64,000 nt of DNA from Ophiosphaerella korrae (Eukaryota; Ascomycota; Dothideomycetes; Pleosporales; Phaeosphaeriaceae): assembly GCA_028456385.1 (NCBI GenBank), contig JALNQF010000051.1, forward strand, positions 186,001 through 250,000, in the 5' to 3' direction. A model generated the notes under the pieces. It saw only the letters and a program-made list of their open reading frames with translations, searched no databases and was not told where the DNA came from. Of this stretch, positions 32,509 to 44,796 are shown in pieces. Position numbers and translations under genes: made by a program. Every line of letters begins with the position of its first letter. Position 1 is the first letter of the stretch.

Positions 32509-35061
32509 CGTCACCGTTGCAGAATGAACAGGGTTTTGGGTCAATATGAGGTATTGTGTAATGCTAAAGCCAAGGCACGTAGTGTCGAGCCCTGCGTACG
32601 GTGAGTAGTTTTCCTCGTAGTAGCTGGAGGTGTGCAAGTGATGGCTTTCAGACTAGTCACGCTAGATGCTGGAAAGAGATAAAGGTGGGGAGTTAGAAAG
32701 ATTCAATGGAATGGGGGGCAGTTAGGCGGAGTCGCAGATGTCGTGATGTCCAATGTTCGTGGCGGGCATTTGTGTCTGAGCTTTCGAGCTTTGGTAAGTC
32801 GCGACGCGACGCGACGCGTAAGACGCGCCTCAAAGCTGTGGCTAGTGACACCATTGCTCTACCACTACCTCCAAGATTCCACCAATTTTAGACTTCACTT
32901 CACACAAGCTATCGTCACCTAATGATCTCCATGCCCGTATACGTTGACTATGTATCTTCCAAGATGTTTCTATTCTCTTAAAGATAATAACCCGAAATTG
33001 TCCAGTAGTTCGGCGCATCGGTTTTTGGCACCTTTAGCCCTGCCAATGCCTTGACCCTCTTAGGTGAGCAGCCACCACTCAACAGCAGGATGGCTGCCTA
33101 AGAAGCCGAGCTTGCGCTACTGCCCCTCTTCCAGGCTTCCTGTCTGAGATATCAAGCGTCGCAAGTAGCCGGACTCCGGCGCACGTCATATCCATATGAC
33201 TGGTAATCTCTCGTTCCGGCAGTTGCGTATTTACCCGGTTGATCCAAAATTCATCTCGCTGATCTTATTCCACTGATACTATTCTCCGAGAACGATGGGG
33301 TATCCTGGTGTCTTTCTGCTCTGATGCGTCAATAATTTCATCAGACACCAGTAAGCTTCGGAGCAAGTCATGTTTTCTACTTCAGCCAGGAAAACCTTTC
33401 CCAATACCAACTATATATCACGGAAAAGCGGATCCCGTCCGCAATGAGAGCCGAGCCCAATTATTTGATATTATGGCCTTGGTCAAATGCCTTCCGCAAC
33501 CAACAAAACTTACCACACGTTCATGGCTCGAATGGCTTGCCACAGGTGTATCCAGCACTCATGCTCTAACCCATACCGGCTGTTCTCCTGTGTTACCACC
33601 ACAATCTATACGACGAATCACCTTGACTACTGTACGCTAGCTCTCGTGTTGCAACCTTTACATGACGGCAAAGCTGATCGGGGTACGTACCAAAAAAAGC
33701 CGCGGGCGTCGGCCCAGTAGTCCAGTCATACCTAGCCAAGCCGTCTGCGTTACCCAGCACACTGCCTCAGCCCATTTCGGGCTTGATCAATGACAGACAA
33801 AGTTGTCTCATGGTTTCTGTGGATGATGTTTCACCCTATGCAAGCCTTTAGTCATGATCAGACAATCACCTCAAGGTTCACTTGACATCTTCCCCGTTTC
33901 GGCCGGAACTTTATGCTCTGTCTGAAAATAGCATCAGTTTGCATGTTCACGCTCAAGAATACTCACATCTCGGACGCTGATTTGGCGCCAAGCAGATCCT
34001 CCAGGGTTAGAATGAGATCAAGCCACCACTACCATGGCGATCATTAGCAGTGCGATCATTTGATGGTATGCAGAACATGCAGAACTCCTGTGTTTTAATT
34101 CGCGCTTTGAGTATGACGACAAGCTCAGGAGAGACTACTGCACTTTGGCCCTAGCCTACTGATCCACGTGGGGACGCGCGATCTCCAGCCTCGTCCTTGC
34201 AGAAGATATGCTTCTCAGCGGAGCCCGAACTGCTGCCTGTGGGAATTATTACAAGGTAACCGTTGGAATCTACTAAAGCTAGTCGGCGTCTTGTAAGAGA
34301 CATTACGAAGCTCTGCTTAATGTACAACAGCATCGTGAACACTTTCGCATGCTGAGACGTGTCTCTGACCAATAGGAGCTCTCGCATTGTCTAGGGCTCA
34401 CGCGGCCTCTGCTATCATAGAGTGTGGAATGGTTCTAACATCTAGGCAAAATATCAGCGCAAGCTTTCTCTGAAGCTTTGCATACCTACGTCCTACTTTG
34501 TGTGGCGTTGGCGAGCAGATCGTGTTTCATATTGCACCCACTGGGGACGCTAGGCCGAGAATTGATACTAACCCCTGAGAAGTCCTCCAAAGGAGAATCG
34601 GAAGCCCTGTGGCGCGAGCAAGCGCTCCGTTCAGAAATCACAATCGTTTGCTTCTACGTGTTCCGAGCAGAAACTGGACAATAAAGGCATCGAGAGTTCA
34701 TTAAACACCGTCCACATTACAGAACTACGCGTTGTACTGCAGAAATCTCCGTGCTATATTTATGAAGCTGGCGCTGACGCCTGCATGCCAAGCGGGTTTC
34801 AAGGTTGAAACGACCTCTCTCCTCTAAACAAGTGCCATCCGCCTCCGCCCGGGAGATTAGACGAGCAATGTCTTCCTGACGGCCTAAGATCCGAGCTTGT
34901 ACCTTTCCATCCATCCAACAAAAGCGTAGCACCTTCTCGAACGCTTCCATAACGCGTGCATCAGTCTCCCTTTCATAGCGACTACAACTTCCCGCCCAAC
35001 ACGGCCCGCTCCTAGCCAATTTCCGGCATGACATTGGCTCCAACGCGCGAATCTCGACAAT
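32509..35061. other. Long intergenic region, no gene recognised
   Basis: About 2.55 kb between divergent MRC1 and the zinc-finger gene. The first 350 bp carry the MBF-like cluster. The rest holds only short frames without domain support. Mixed composition, no obvious repeats or RNA genes. Confidence 0.55.
32797..32828. promoter_or_regulatory. MBF/MCB-type site cluster upstream of MRC1
   Basis: Three overlapping GCGACGC-type repeats lead into ACGCGT at 32814-32819, with another ACGCG shortly after. ACGCGT is the MluI cell-cycle box bound by MBF (Mbp1/Swi6) before S-phase genes. It lies about 306 bp upstream of the MRC1 start, where such a site makes sense. The site is seen directly; binding is inferred. 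Confidence 0.5.
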
Positions 35062-36997
35062 ATGGACACCGACGAGCCTCAACTCTTCCAGTACAGTACA
35101 CCACAATCGAGTAACACGTTCAAGCGCCCTCGCCGGAGTCTCCAGAGTTCGACCCCGTTAAGCAGTGTCTCGGAGAGCGTGTCGCCGTCACCACGTCTTT
35201 CTGGCCAGAGTAACTTCAACCCTCATGTCATTGATCACATCAATGCCCTCAAACATCTCGACGATCAGCAGATTCTGCTGTTGCTGCAGGCAGCGCGCAA
35301 TGGAGGTTAGTATTGTTGTTCTTTCAATGGCGCGTTTGCTTATTTGCGTTCAGATGGAATGCGCCATTCGGGCGCCGACAGGTCGTCCATGTCGACACTC
35401 GGAAGCCGCGCGTCGTCATACCTGAGCGTACCATCGAGCAGAGTACCAAGCATGATGTCTGATCCACGATCCTCCATCGCATCAACCGACTCTTCGTTCA
35501 CGCATTATAGCGCCGGGTCTTCGCGATTGTCAACAGCCTCTTCACGACTCTCCACTATTTCCACTGCTTCAACTCCTGCGCCAAAGAACTTCGCATGTAC
35601 ATTTTGCGACAAGGCGCTGAAGTCGAAGCCGTACTGGAAGTCACACGAGGAGGAGTTCCATGAGCAGAGGCTTACGTGGCGTTGTCCAGATTGCGAGCAG
35701 ATATTCCACGCAGGAAAGCGTTTCCGTGAGCATCACACTAAGTTACATGTATGTATCTCTCGATACCTCGTTCTCGCTTACTAACGATTACAAGGGCTGT
35801 GAACACTGCAAACAACCTAGGGAGAGCGGCCAACCGACCAGTCGGAAAGCCTCTCCTTGTGTCAAGAAGTACGAGATCGTCATGCACGACAAAGATGCGT
35901 GGGGCTGCGGCTTTTGCGCGTCCTTACTGACTACTTGGGAAGAGAGGTGTGAGCACATAGCAATGCATTTCGAAGAGAAGGGTAGTTCAAAGTGGAATTT
36001 CACTAATGTTGTTCTTGGGTTGCTTAAGCAACCAGAAGTAGCGCTTGCTTGGAACCAGATGCTGCTACAACGTCATGGAGAAGAACAAAACTGGCCAACA
36101 CTAGCCTGGGAGTCCAAGAGATGTAATCGGTTGAGATACAAGCTGGAGACCAAGTGGGACATTCGAGCCTTTGATATAGAGAAACTGGTCCAAGATACGT
36201 ATGACTTGGCCGAAATCGAAGCAAAAGAAGTCGTCGAGGCCCAGCCAGAAACTACGCCCGAAGTCTCTGAACCCACCGACTCTAGCCAAGGGGAAATGGT
36301 AGAGTTCAAACTTGAGACGTCCGATTTTGGAGTGGACCAACGGCTCCAGAGCTCTCATGGGCTTCCGCCCGAGACCACCATGATGGACCTGGATCCTATT
36401 GAGTCTACGCAGCCTATGCATCACCCAGTAATGCAACAAACCCAATGGCCCGTCAGTAGTGACATGAATCACAACGATATGAACGCAGCTACTAGCATGG
36501 GCGCATTCGCTGGATTCGACACACACATGACGGCGATGCCGACAGACTTTCCACAGCCAGTTGCGCAGGGTTTCCAGCAGCAGCAGACATGGCCAAATGC
36601 AGGATTCGTCTCCACGCCCGATTTAATGAATTTTCAACAGCCCACCTCTTACATGAGCTACGACCAACCAAGGGAGATGGTTTCGGTACCAACATCACAG
36701 TACGCAAACTTGGCGGGTCAATACACCCCAAGGCAGAGTCTTCCCCCGAACTTCCTCCAACAGCAACATACAAGCACACCTACGTCCCGACGTTATGTGC
36801 CGAAGTTGGTCAACATATCGAGCTCGAGCCGAATGCCCCAACACGACCAACCGCCCCCGCCTCCTCCAAAAGATGAGAATCCACAGCAAAATCGCTTCTC
36901 CCGCATGATCATGCGGCGGCGCCCAAGCAATATCTCACAACACAGCCTCGTATCACAACGCGACGTAGGTTGGATGAATGATGACAACTGGGGTTAG
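35062..36997 (+). CDS. C2H2 zinc-finger protein, probable transcription factor
   Basis: Three exons: 35062-35305, 35354-35748 and 35795-36997; 613 aa. It has a Ser-rich N-terminus, then C2H2-type fingers with NFACTFCDKALKSKPYWKSH and WRCPDCEQIFHAGKRF, with paired histidines in each. A further Cys/His segment spans the second intron (GCEHCKQP) and continues with GCGFCASLLTTWEERCEHIA ending in MHF. The second half is Gln/Met/Pro-rich with a poly-Pro stretch (DQPPPPPPKDENPQ) and a basic C-terminus (RMIMRRRPSN). This layout is common in Pezizomycotina finger proteins. DNA binding is likely; the target is unknown. Confidence 0.85.
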
Positions 36998-38643
36998 TTC
37001 CACAGCCTTGTCATGCAGGGTGGAGCCGGATGCCTATGCGCCAAGGCATGCACACTTGGCGCACAAGTATATGGCTCCCACTCAGCCACTTAATGCCGAC
37101 TGGTTCGGTGCCGTACATACGCACTCTCCTTAAGAAAGAAACAAAAACCTCACTGAAAAAGTGACTCCGAACCTCACATCATCATTTGACGAAGCGAGCT
37201 ACACGTCACCTCAACGGAGCCGAATAACATATTATTTCTTTTTGTCATTCATGCTTGTCGACTTGGCACACGGATTGGTCTTGGATTGTTGGAAGAGTAT
37301 ACCCATAATGCAGCGTTTACGGTTGATTTTAGGCTTGAAGAATCGGATGGAATTGGATTCAACCAACCATGTCAGCGCTTTTTAGTGTCTTTTTCACCTA
37401 ATACCCCCTTTCACAACGCCCTTGCGCGTGATTTGAAGCAGTTCACGTAACGAATATTCAATACCATAGAAGCAATGCTACTTATTATCTTCTACACCCC
37501 GGTAAAAGGCGGGTGCATATCAAACGTGGATGACCTAATAGACGATCAGTCGATGTACGTATCCTGTAGATTTGTTTTCGTCCTCAGAAGATCCTATGAG
37601 CTAGTAGCCAGATAGGTAATCGTCTTTACGCGAACTACCTGTGCTGCGGAGTTTGTAGCCGTTCGCGCTAGGATGACATTGAGGGTAACGCCTATCCACC
37701 CGTAACGGAAGAACCGCCGTAACGGGAAAAAACGTTGGTACTTTGACTTCCCAGCAACAATGAGCTTACCCGCGCCGTGATTTTCGTGATACTACCCTTT
37801 TACAACATACTCAGACGGCTTCCGAGCCCCCATAGCTCTAACGATACGAAAAATACGTTTACATAGACGCCCGCTCGCCTGATTTGCAGAGAGCTCGTCT
37901 CCATAGCGAAAGTGACCCTCGCCCAACATAGGCCACTGCTACGCTAATACGGCTGTCGCGACTGATAAACTACCCCCATATAGGCCTGCGAGTCTAATAG
38001 TGACGCTAAGGAGTAATAATTAGGCGTAAGTAGCTAGCGCAGTGTCGCTACATAATCGTAACGTAATCTGACGGAGCAGAGTTGTGACTGGCAGACCCGT
38101 GGCTGTGCAAATTCTTAGCAAGCGGACCGACCTACGTCTTGTCAGAAGGCATGCGAGCACCTTGGTGACGCTAGCAAGGAGGACGACCCGCATCGGTCAC
38201 ACCCTTATGAGGTGGCAAATCTACAAGATGTGAGCTGGCTGATGGGGAGGGTGTTTGACCGCAAGGCTGCGGTACGTAAGTTTATTCGGCCCAGTGACTC
38301 GCAAATTCGCTGTCCACTCATGTCTGACCACACGATGGCCTCGCTGCGCTACCCTGTGGGCTAAACAACCAGTCACAGCTCCGTGCCAGCTGAGCTTGCT
38401 TGATCCTCACAAATCGAACTGCAATATTCGGCTCAGCATTCTTACACTGTCTCGCGTCTGGATGCGTGTCTTAGGTATGGCTTCGCAGCCTTTCTTTCTG
38501 TATGATCGCTAAACTCCATAGCGAAGACTGATATATTCGATGAATGAGCAAGTTACCCAGCTCGTCTCGTGAGTTAGGCTGCCGCGTTTCAATCCGGCCA
38601 AACCCATTCCCACCGCTTGCCCTACCCAACCCTATGCGAAACA
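36998..38643. other. Intergenic region, nothing recognised
   Basis: About 1.65 kb between the zinc-finger gene and the HET-NACHT relic. Codon-like structure is absent. From about 37.6 kb the sequence contains many CG-containing short strings and stops in all frames, resembling an old degraded element that can no longer be identified. Confidence 0.45.
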
Positions 38644-40682
38644 ATGCGTCTCTTGCGATGGAGCAATACTAACGAATTTAGTCTCGCCGAGGATTTGGTG
38701 GGCGAGAAGGCAATCCCTCCCTATGCAATCCTTTCGCATACATGGGGGCCAGATGCTGATGAGGTTACTTTTGACGACCTAAAAAATGGCACCGGCAAGG
38801 ATAAGCCTGCTTATAAAAGGATCCGGTTCTATAGAAGATAAGCTAGACAAGATCACCTGCAGTATTTTTGGATCGACACTTATTGCATTGATAAGACGGA
38901 TAAGGCTGAGTTCTCTTATGCCATTCAATCCATGTTTCGCTAGTACCGCAACGCAACGCGATGCTATATCTACTTATTAGACGTCTCTACATCTTCTCTT
39001 AGAAACAACGAAGGTCTAGACTTGTTGCAATAGGAATCAGCCTTCTAGAATAGTAAGTAGTTTCTTCGAGGCTGGACGCTGCAAGAGCTTCTAGCTCCGA
39101 GGATAGTAGAGTTCTTTTCGCGTAAACAATACAAACTTAGTAACAAAGTGCTGCTAAAGTCACAGATTCACAAGGCTACACGCATTCCGTATGCAGCGCT
39201 CAAAGGAGCCCCTCTTTCCTAGTTTACTATTAATGAGCGGCTGCGGTAGAAAGAATACCAGAAGACTAAACGCGAGGAGGATGGAGCGTACTCATTACTA
39301 GGCATATTTGATGTCGACCTAGCACCTGTATACGGTAAAGGAGCAGCGGGCGCGTTTAGGCGTCTTATGGACGAGATTGACAAGCGAGAAAGATACATTC
39401 AAGACATGCGCAGCACAGATCCGCGTGACGACAAGAAGCGTATAGAGGAAACTAAAGGAGGACTACTAAAGGACTCGTACTACTAGGTCCTTAACAACGC
39501 TAGCTTCCAGCAATAGCGCGATAACCTGCAGAGCCAGCTGTTGTAGGTCAAAGGCGATCCCAGCAAGGGCAAGACGATATTACTCTACAGCATCATCAAC
39601 GAGCTACAGAAGTCGGCAGCTAAGACTACACTCATATCCTACTTCTTCTACCAACAAACCAACCCACGCATCAACAGCGCTACAGCCGTGCTACGTAGGC
39701 TGTTGTACCTGCTCGTCAGCCAGCAGCCATCACTTATCTCGCATGTTCGCAAGAGGCACAATCGCGCAGACAGAACTATATTCGAGGACGTAAATACTTA
39801 GGTCGTCTTAACAGAGATCCTCGCGGACGTGTTACGAGACCCGAGCTTGAACGCTGCTACCTAATCATCAACGCACTAGACGAGTGCGTCACCAACCTAC
39901 CAAAGCTGCTCGACTTCGTCGTAGAGCAGTCACCTACATCGTCTCGTGTTAAATGGATCGTCTCCAGTCGCAACTGGCCAGATATCGAAGAACGACTTAA
40001 GCAGGCAGGCCATAAGATAAGACTAAGCCTTAGGCTAAACGCAGAGTTAGTGTCAGCAGCTGTCAGCATCTTCATCGAGCAGAAGGTGTCGCGGTTAGCA
40101 TATAAGAAGAGATATGACAACAAAACGCAAGTCGCCGTGCTAGACCATCTGTTGTCTAACGCTAACAACACTTTCCTCTAGGTAGCGTTAGTGTGCCAAA
40201 GCCTCAAAGCAACATCGAAGCGGCACGTGCTGAAGAAGCTAGAGTCGTTCCCGCCAGGACTAGACCCTCTTTATGAGCGGATGATGCAGCAGATCAGCAA
40301 GTCGGACGATGCAGATACCTGTAAACACATCCTAGCGTCGATTGCGCTCGTTTACCGGCCAATCATGCTGCAGGAGCTATCAGCCCTTGCCGAGCAGTTC
40401 AAAGACATAGCTGAGGACTTAGAGTCAATGCGTGAGATCATCGGCCTTTGTGGCTCATTCCTTACCTTGCGAGAAGAGACCATCTACTTTGTGCACCAGT
40501 CGGCTAAAGACTTCCTCCTCGCTAAAGCGGCTAAAGAGGTGTTCCCATCGGGGACGAAGGATGTCCATCACACCATCTTTGCACGGTCACTCGACATTAT
40601 GTCTAGAACACTGCGACGGGACATGTACGGCTTGAAGGCGTTAGGATGTTCTAACATGATACCGCCGAGGACGCGAACGTGA
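38644..40682 (+). pseudogene. HET-NACHT (STAND/NLR) pseudogene
   Basis: Begins MRLLRWSNTNEFSLAEDL, then PPYAILSHTWGPDADEVTF, YFWIDTYCIDKTDKAEFSYA and RGWTLQELLAPRIVEFF: a HET domain of the HET-E/HET-D type. The NACHT domain follows, with P-loop KGDPSKGKTILL, LIINALDECVTNLPKLLDF (Walker B) and WIVSSRNWPDIEERL, then the C-terminal helices to about 40680. More than eight in-frame stops (mostly TAG, one TAA) sit where family members have Trp or Gln, plus a frameshift near 39855. No WD40 or ankyrin repeats follow. Such proteins trigger cell death on non-self recognition at hyphal fusion. This copy is inactive. Confidence 0.85.
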
Positions 40683-40880
40683 AGAGGTCTTGTTGTGAGT
40701 CGACAGATACGCTGCATATCTCCGTATGTATAATACACATAAAAGCACAAGAGCATTCGTCGGATAATGTGCCATCTTGAATTCCTCCATGTTCTATAGC
40801 TGTATCGCGGCTTGGGAACTTGAGGCAAAATGTTCTCAATACGTTCCCCAGCAGATTGGAGTACGATACCAACCTGATCA

Positions 40881-41153
40881 TTAGCGAGGCCTCTCACTCT
40901 TACGATCAACATAAGATGTGGCACCCCCACATGTGAATCCACAGTTGGTGTTACCACATGTGTACCTATAGACTGCGTTTATTGTGAGGAAATTCCGCTC
41001 TATTTGAGATTCGAAGAAGAGAAGGTCATGCATAACCTGGCAAAAGTTATTTCCTGGTAGGCAGCTTTCGATGATAAATGGCTGGCCCTCAAGCATCTTA
41101 TCGTCACGAAAAGACGACGCTTCGATGGTGATACGGCTTTTGCTGTCCGCCAT
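40881..41153 (-). CDS. Hypothetical ORF, possibly partial
   Basis: ATG at 41153 opens a 90-codon frame: MADSKSRITIEASSFRDD, FCQVMHDLLFFESQIERN and a Cys/Gly-rich end (YTCGNTNCGFTCGG). Composition is protein-like and a TATA-like string lies about 90 bp upstream, but the end may be an unspliced exon because neighbouring frames remain open downstream. No family was recognised. Confidence 0.3.
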   Translation of the reverse strand: MADSKSRITIEASSFRDDKMLEGQPFIIESCLPGNNFCQVMHDLLFFESQIERNFLTINAVYRYTCGNTNCGFTCGGATSYVDRKSERPR

Positions 41154-41394
41154 TGTGGGTGTAAAGAGAAGACGATGCCACTTGCGCAAGAAGAGGAAGA
41201 AAGTCTAGGAGAAGAATAGACACGTCAGATAGATAGCAGAACTATATAGCCTCGGCTGGAGGGGTCCATTTTCAGCAGCCCAGCCTAGGTCCCAGAATTG
41301 ATCCCCTCCCTCATCTCCAATCTAACGATTCTAGATTTAAATAATAGGGCTATTTAAGATGGCAGGCCTCTTGATATGCACAGCCCTAGGCTTA

Positions 41395-43335
41395 ACATAC
41401 ACACACACAATTTATTTACGCCCGGCGGCCGAGCCGAGAGGGCTACTAACGCTAGTCTAACACTACCCTTCCTATGCTACGTCTCTGCCTCATCAGCCCC
41501 TGTGCTTTCTTTGACTCGCCTCTTCATGTAATTTGTTTTCAAAGTCAAAGCCCTTGCTTACAATCGGTATCGCTTGTTCTCCGTCTCCTGTCTTCCCTCG
41601 CGTTCTCGTTGGTTAGTAAAATTGCTGGCAGACTCGCTCAGAGTTGGTTCCTCCATAGAGATTCTCCAAGTGTTCAGCGTCCTATCTTCGGCGGCTGAAG
41701 CGCTGTCTGCTCTCTGTGGCACGAGATGGTTGGCGAGCTGGGTTAGTAGATAAAACTTACTTGTTTGTTAGTAGTCAGTTCGCGTCAAGTCTTTTTGTCA
41801 CCATTGCGAATCGAATTGTCGCGCGCACTGCATCCATGTCTGGCGTCCATTTCGCGTCGTCTGTCGTTGTTTTGCCGCCAAGGTAGAGTGACATATTCCC
41901 TCTGCCTGTCTGCGTGCTTTGCAGCATCTCTGCTCGTTGTTCTGTCCACCGCCTACACCGAAACAAGAAGTGCTCCACTGTCTCCGGTGCTTGTCCGCAT
42001 TCACACTGGTCTGTTGTTGAGGCTTTAATTCGGTACAGGTATGTGTTCAGCTGTGCCATGCCAGTTCTGAGCTGCGCGAGCACGCTGCTCTCTTTGCGCG
42101 ATAGCTGGTCGTAGAGCTGGCGTGTGTGCTTTCCTGGTAATGCTGTGTCGATTCGCTTGGAATATGCTCCCACTTTTTCTGGCACCTTCTTGGCCGCGCC
42201 TTGCTTACGTGCAATGCCGTGCGTAGTTGATCGTATCCTCGGAAACTGTGTCTGTGGCCTGGCGTTTTGTCTGATTGCCGTCTTCGCCTCTTGCTTGGCG
42301 AGGCTTGCGAGCTCGCACTCTTCGCGTGCAGGTAGCCACAGCACTGTCACCGTGTTGCCGTCTCTTCTCAGTGTATGTAGCGTCTTGTAAAGCTGGCTGA
42401 TATAGCTTTGCCCAGATTGTTGTCGAGGTCTTCTGAGTGTGAGCACAGCAGCTTTGTTTCTTGTTATTAGTGCAATGTTGCGAAACCTGAGCTTTGGTAG
42501 CCTGCTCAGCGCCTCAGCCATCGCTGCCAGCTCTGCCGCATAGGGGTTGTGTTCCTCTCTCATGCCCAACGTGACCGAGAAAGACTGTGTTTCGTTGTTC
42601 TGTATGCTGATCGCGCTTCCCATTCCGACGACTCCGTTCCGCGACGAGCTGCTTACCGCAATGCGTACCGCCCAGCGAGCCTCGAGCCTCTGTGCCGCGT
42701 CTTCGACTATGATCTGCACTCTCTTCTCCCATGGCGCCAACACGCACGGCTGGATCGTCTCCATTTGCCCCATTTCTATACCCTTGAGTGCTTCTGCCAC
42801 CTGGAACAGCGGCGAGCGATACTGTCTCCTGAACTTGCGCATCCGCGATGTGTTTCTTCGCAGCGGGTGGGTCTCTGGCAACGCGTGCATGTCAGTCCAC
42901 AGCCTGACTGCCCGCTTCCAGAAGCGCTCTTGCGCACTCGGGATGTGTGCTTCTGCCTCTGCCACCCATGTCGCTACCGTGAGAAACGTCCCTACAATTG
43001 CTTGCGCTCCTATTCTCTGCACCCTGTTAATAGGCCCTACTAGCTTGTCTTTACACGCATGCATCCACACGTTCGACGCATAGTCTACGGTCGGCGCGAC
43101 AGTCGCCGTGAATAGCTGTCGAGCCACCGTAGGTGAAAGCCCTCTCAGCTTCCTGAGCTCTAGTGCTGCTTCCAGTCCCTTTGCTGCTGCTCTTGCGATG
43201 TGCTCGTGGTACTTGAGCCTAGTATCCATAACCACGCCGAGTATCTTGACGTGGTCCTTAGGCGGCACGCTCTGCCCCTTGATGACGAGGCTTAACATAC
43301 AGTAGGTAGCGAAACCAGTGTCACCTCTTGCAAAC
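41395..43335 (-). mobile_element. 5'-truncated LINE (Tad/I-type non-LTR retrotransposon)
   Basis: The element lies on the minus strand. Its coding part is described separately. The 3' end is set by a CACACACA/TGTG simple tail on an ACGCCCGGCGG-type 3' sequence near 41400. The 5' end falls around 43335, where the reverse-transcriptase homology stops abruptly, the usual outcome of incomplete reverse transcription. GC is high and there is no RIP damage, so this copy is young or single. Confidence 0.7.
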
Positions 43336-43337
43336 AC
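41775..43337 (-). CDS. LINE ORF2 C-terminal part: RT thumb, RNase H-like, CCHC
   Basis: 520 uninterrupted codons. The N-terminal part (KDHVKILGVVMDTRLKYHEH, ELRKLRGLSPTVARQLF, VDYASNVWMHA) is the end of the reverse transcriptase. The next part (RIAVSSSSRNGVVGMGSAI, YAAELAAMAEALSRLP) is the RNase H-like region, in which the first catalytic Asp is not evident. The C-terminus has CECGQAPETVEHFLFRC, the terminal zinc knuckle. The catalytic palm with its YADD-type motif lies upstream of the truncation and is missing, so the product cannot retrotranspose by itself. Confidence 0.8.
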   Translation of the reverse strand: MFARGDTGFATYCMLSLVIKGQSVPPKDHVKILGVVMDTRLKYHEHIARAAAKGLEAALELRKLRGLSPTVARQLFTATVAPTVDYASNVWMHACKDKLVGPINRVQRIGAQAIVGTFLTVATWVAEAEAHIPSAQERFWKRAVRLWTDMHALPETHPLRRNTSRMRKFRRQYRSPLFQVAEALKGIEMGQMETIQPCVLAPWEKRVQIIVEDAAQRLEARWAVRIAVSSSSRNGVVGMGSAISIQNNETQSFSVTLGMREEHNPYAAELAAMAEALSRLPKLRFRNIALITRNKAAVLTLRRPRQQSGQSYISQLYKTLHTLRRDGNTVTVLWLPAREECELASLAKQEAKTAIRQNARPQTQFPRIRSTTHGIARKQGAAKKVPEKVGAYSKRIDTALPGKHTRQLYDQLSRKESSVLAQLRTGMAQLNTYLYRIKASTTDQCECGQAPETVEHFLFRCRRWTEQRAEMLQSTQTGRGNMSLYLGGKTTTDDAKWTPDMDAVRATIRFAMVTKRLDAN

Positions 43338-43496
43338 TCTTACTCTTTGAGATCCTTGTCGTACTAGGAACCTTTACCAGTGGCTGGCCAATTGGCCGCT
43401 GTTGGTTCTTGGCAGCCTTGGCTTGGCCATTGTGCAGAGTGCGAGCGGCCTCTGCGAAACTTGGCAATGATCTCATCAGGGTTTATTGCTGTCTGA

Positions 43497-44777
43497 CTAA
43501 TCATGGCTCGTCCCGTCAGCCACTCCTCCATGTGCCGATGCAGCAGGAGAGCTAGCTTGTTCCGCCTCCCATTCCACGAGCGTATCTGAAGATGAAATGA
43601 AATGCGGATGATTAGCGCCCAGTTTCCGCTCACTCAATCGCACACACTCCTTCATCAGATTGATAGCTTCCGTGTCTCTGCCTCGTGCTTTCCATGTGAA
43701 CGCAAGATTATGCATGCTGGTCAGCGTGTCCGGATGGTCCGCTCCCAGCTTCGTCTTGAAAGTCTCCACCACTTGTACAAACAGCTCTTCCGCCTCGTCC
43801 CATCGGTCTTGATTCCTGTACGTCAACGCCAAGTTGTTCATACTGGTCAGCGTGGAAGGATGGCCTGGTCCCAGCTTCGTCTTGAAAGTCTCCATCACTT
43901 GCACCTCCAGCTCTTCCGCCTCCTTCCATCGGCCTTGATTCCTATACGTCTCTGCCAGATTGCCCATGCTGCTCAGCGTGTCTGGATGGTCTGGTCCCAG
44001 CTTCGTCTTGCGAGTCTCCATCACTTGCACCTTCAGCTCTTCTGCCTCCTTTATCCGGCCTCTAAGATGATACGCATTACCCACCATAGCCATACTCTGG
44101 AGGGTACTTTTATCCTCTCGACCTAGAAGCTTTCGCCTCGTATTCATTGCCGGAACCGACATCTCTTCCGCTTCAACTCCATTGCCCATCATCCAGGCAT
44201 ACCAAGCCGCTTTATATAGGATTGAAGCCCAGTCTTTCAATGAATCTGCGTCATCTGGCTGTAGTGCTGCTGCCGATTTTGCGTGCGGGAAAAGTACCTG
44301 ACACTTTGCCCAGTTCTCATACTCGCCGGTTGGGAACTCCTCGCACAGATTCTTTAGGAACTGTTGTCTCCATCTCTCTAGCTGTCCGTTAGTTTGGAGC
44401 CATGTCCGCGTGGCAAGCTGTACTAAGCTATGCATCTCAAACGTTATTCCGTCTGCGTTAATCGAAATGAACGAGAAACTCTGCAATTTCATAAGATCTC
44501 TCTCAAAGTCCTCACTTTGACTCGACTGCGATGACTGGTCTTCGTCACTATCCGAATCATCATCCCGTTCCTTCCGAGCTTTTTGATCATCTTCCTGCTG
44601 GCTCCGGCCTTTTAAGAGTGTTTCTGGTATACCTTGCCGGTCAAAGAAGCTCATCAGCGACAACAAATCAGCCGCCGACGGCCTAGTCTGCCGGATATAG
44701 TCGAATGATATCTGCCAGGTGAGAATGATACCAGGCCTCCTCAGAAAACATTCAAGACTTATGGCTTCAGAATTTTA
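43497..44777 (-). pseudogene. Truncated NLR with kinesin-light-chain-type TPRs
   Basis: The readable frame begins near 44777 with ISLECFLRRP and TWQISFDYIRQTRPSAADLL, the end of an NB-ARC-type module, then LLSLMSFFDRQGIPETLL and an acidic Ser-rich insert. The 3' half has four 42-residue TPRs (the LG-x-DHPDTL-x-SM-x-NLA pattern), with DNA repeats of about 126 bp. The nucleotide-binding P-loop half is absent: a stop appears at 44778 and Fot1 sequence starts within about 20 bp. The remaining frame has no stops. Such NLRs are part of fungal incompatibility and immune-like repertoires. Confidence 0.7.
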
Positions 44778-44796
44778 GGCTAGAGAAGCATAATGC

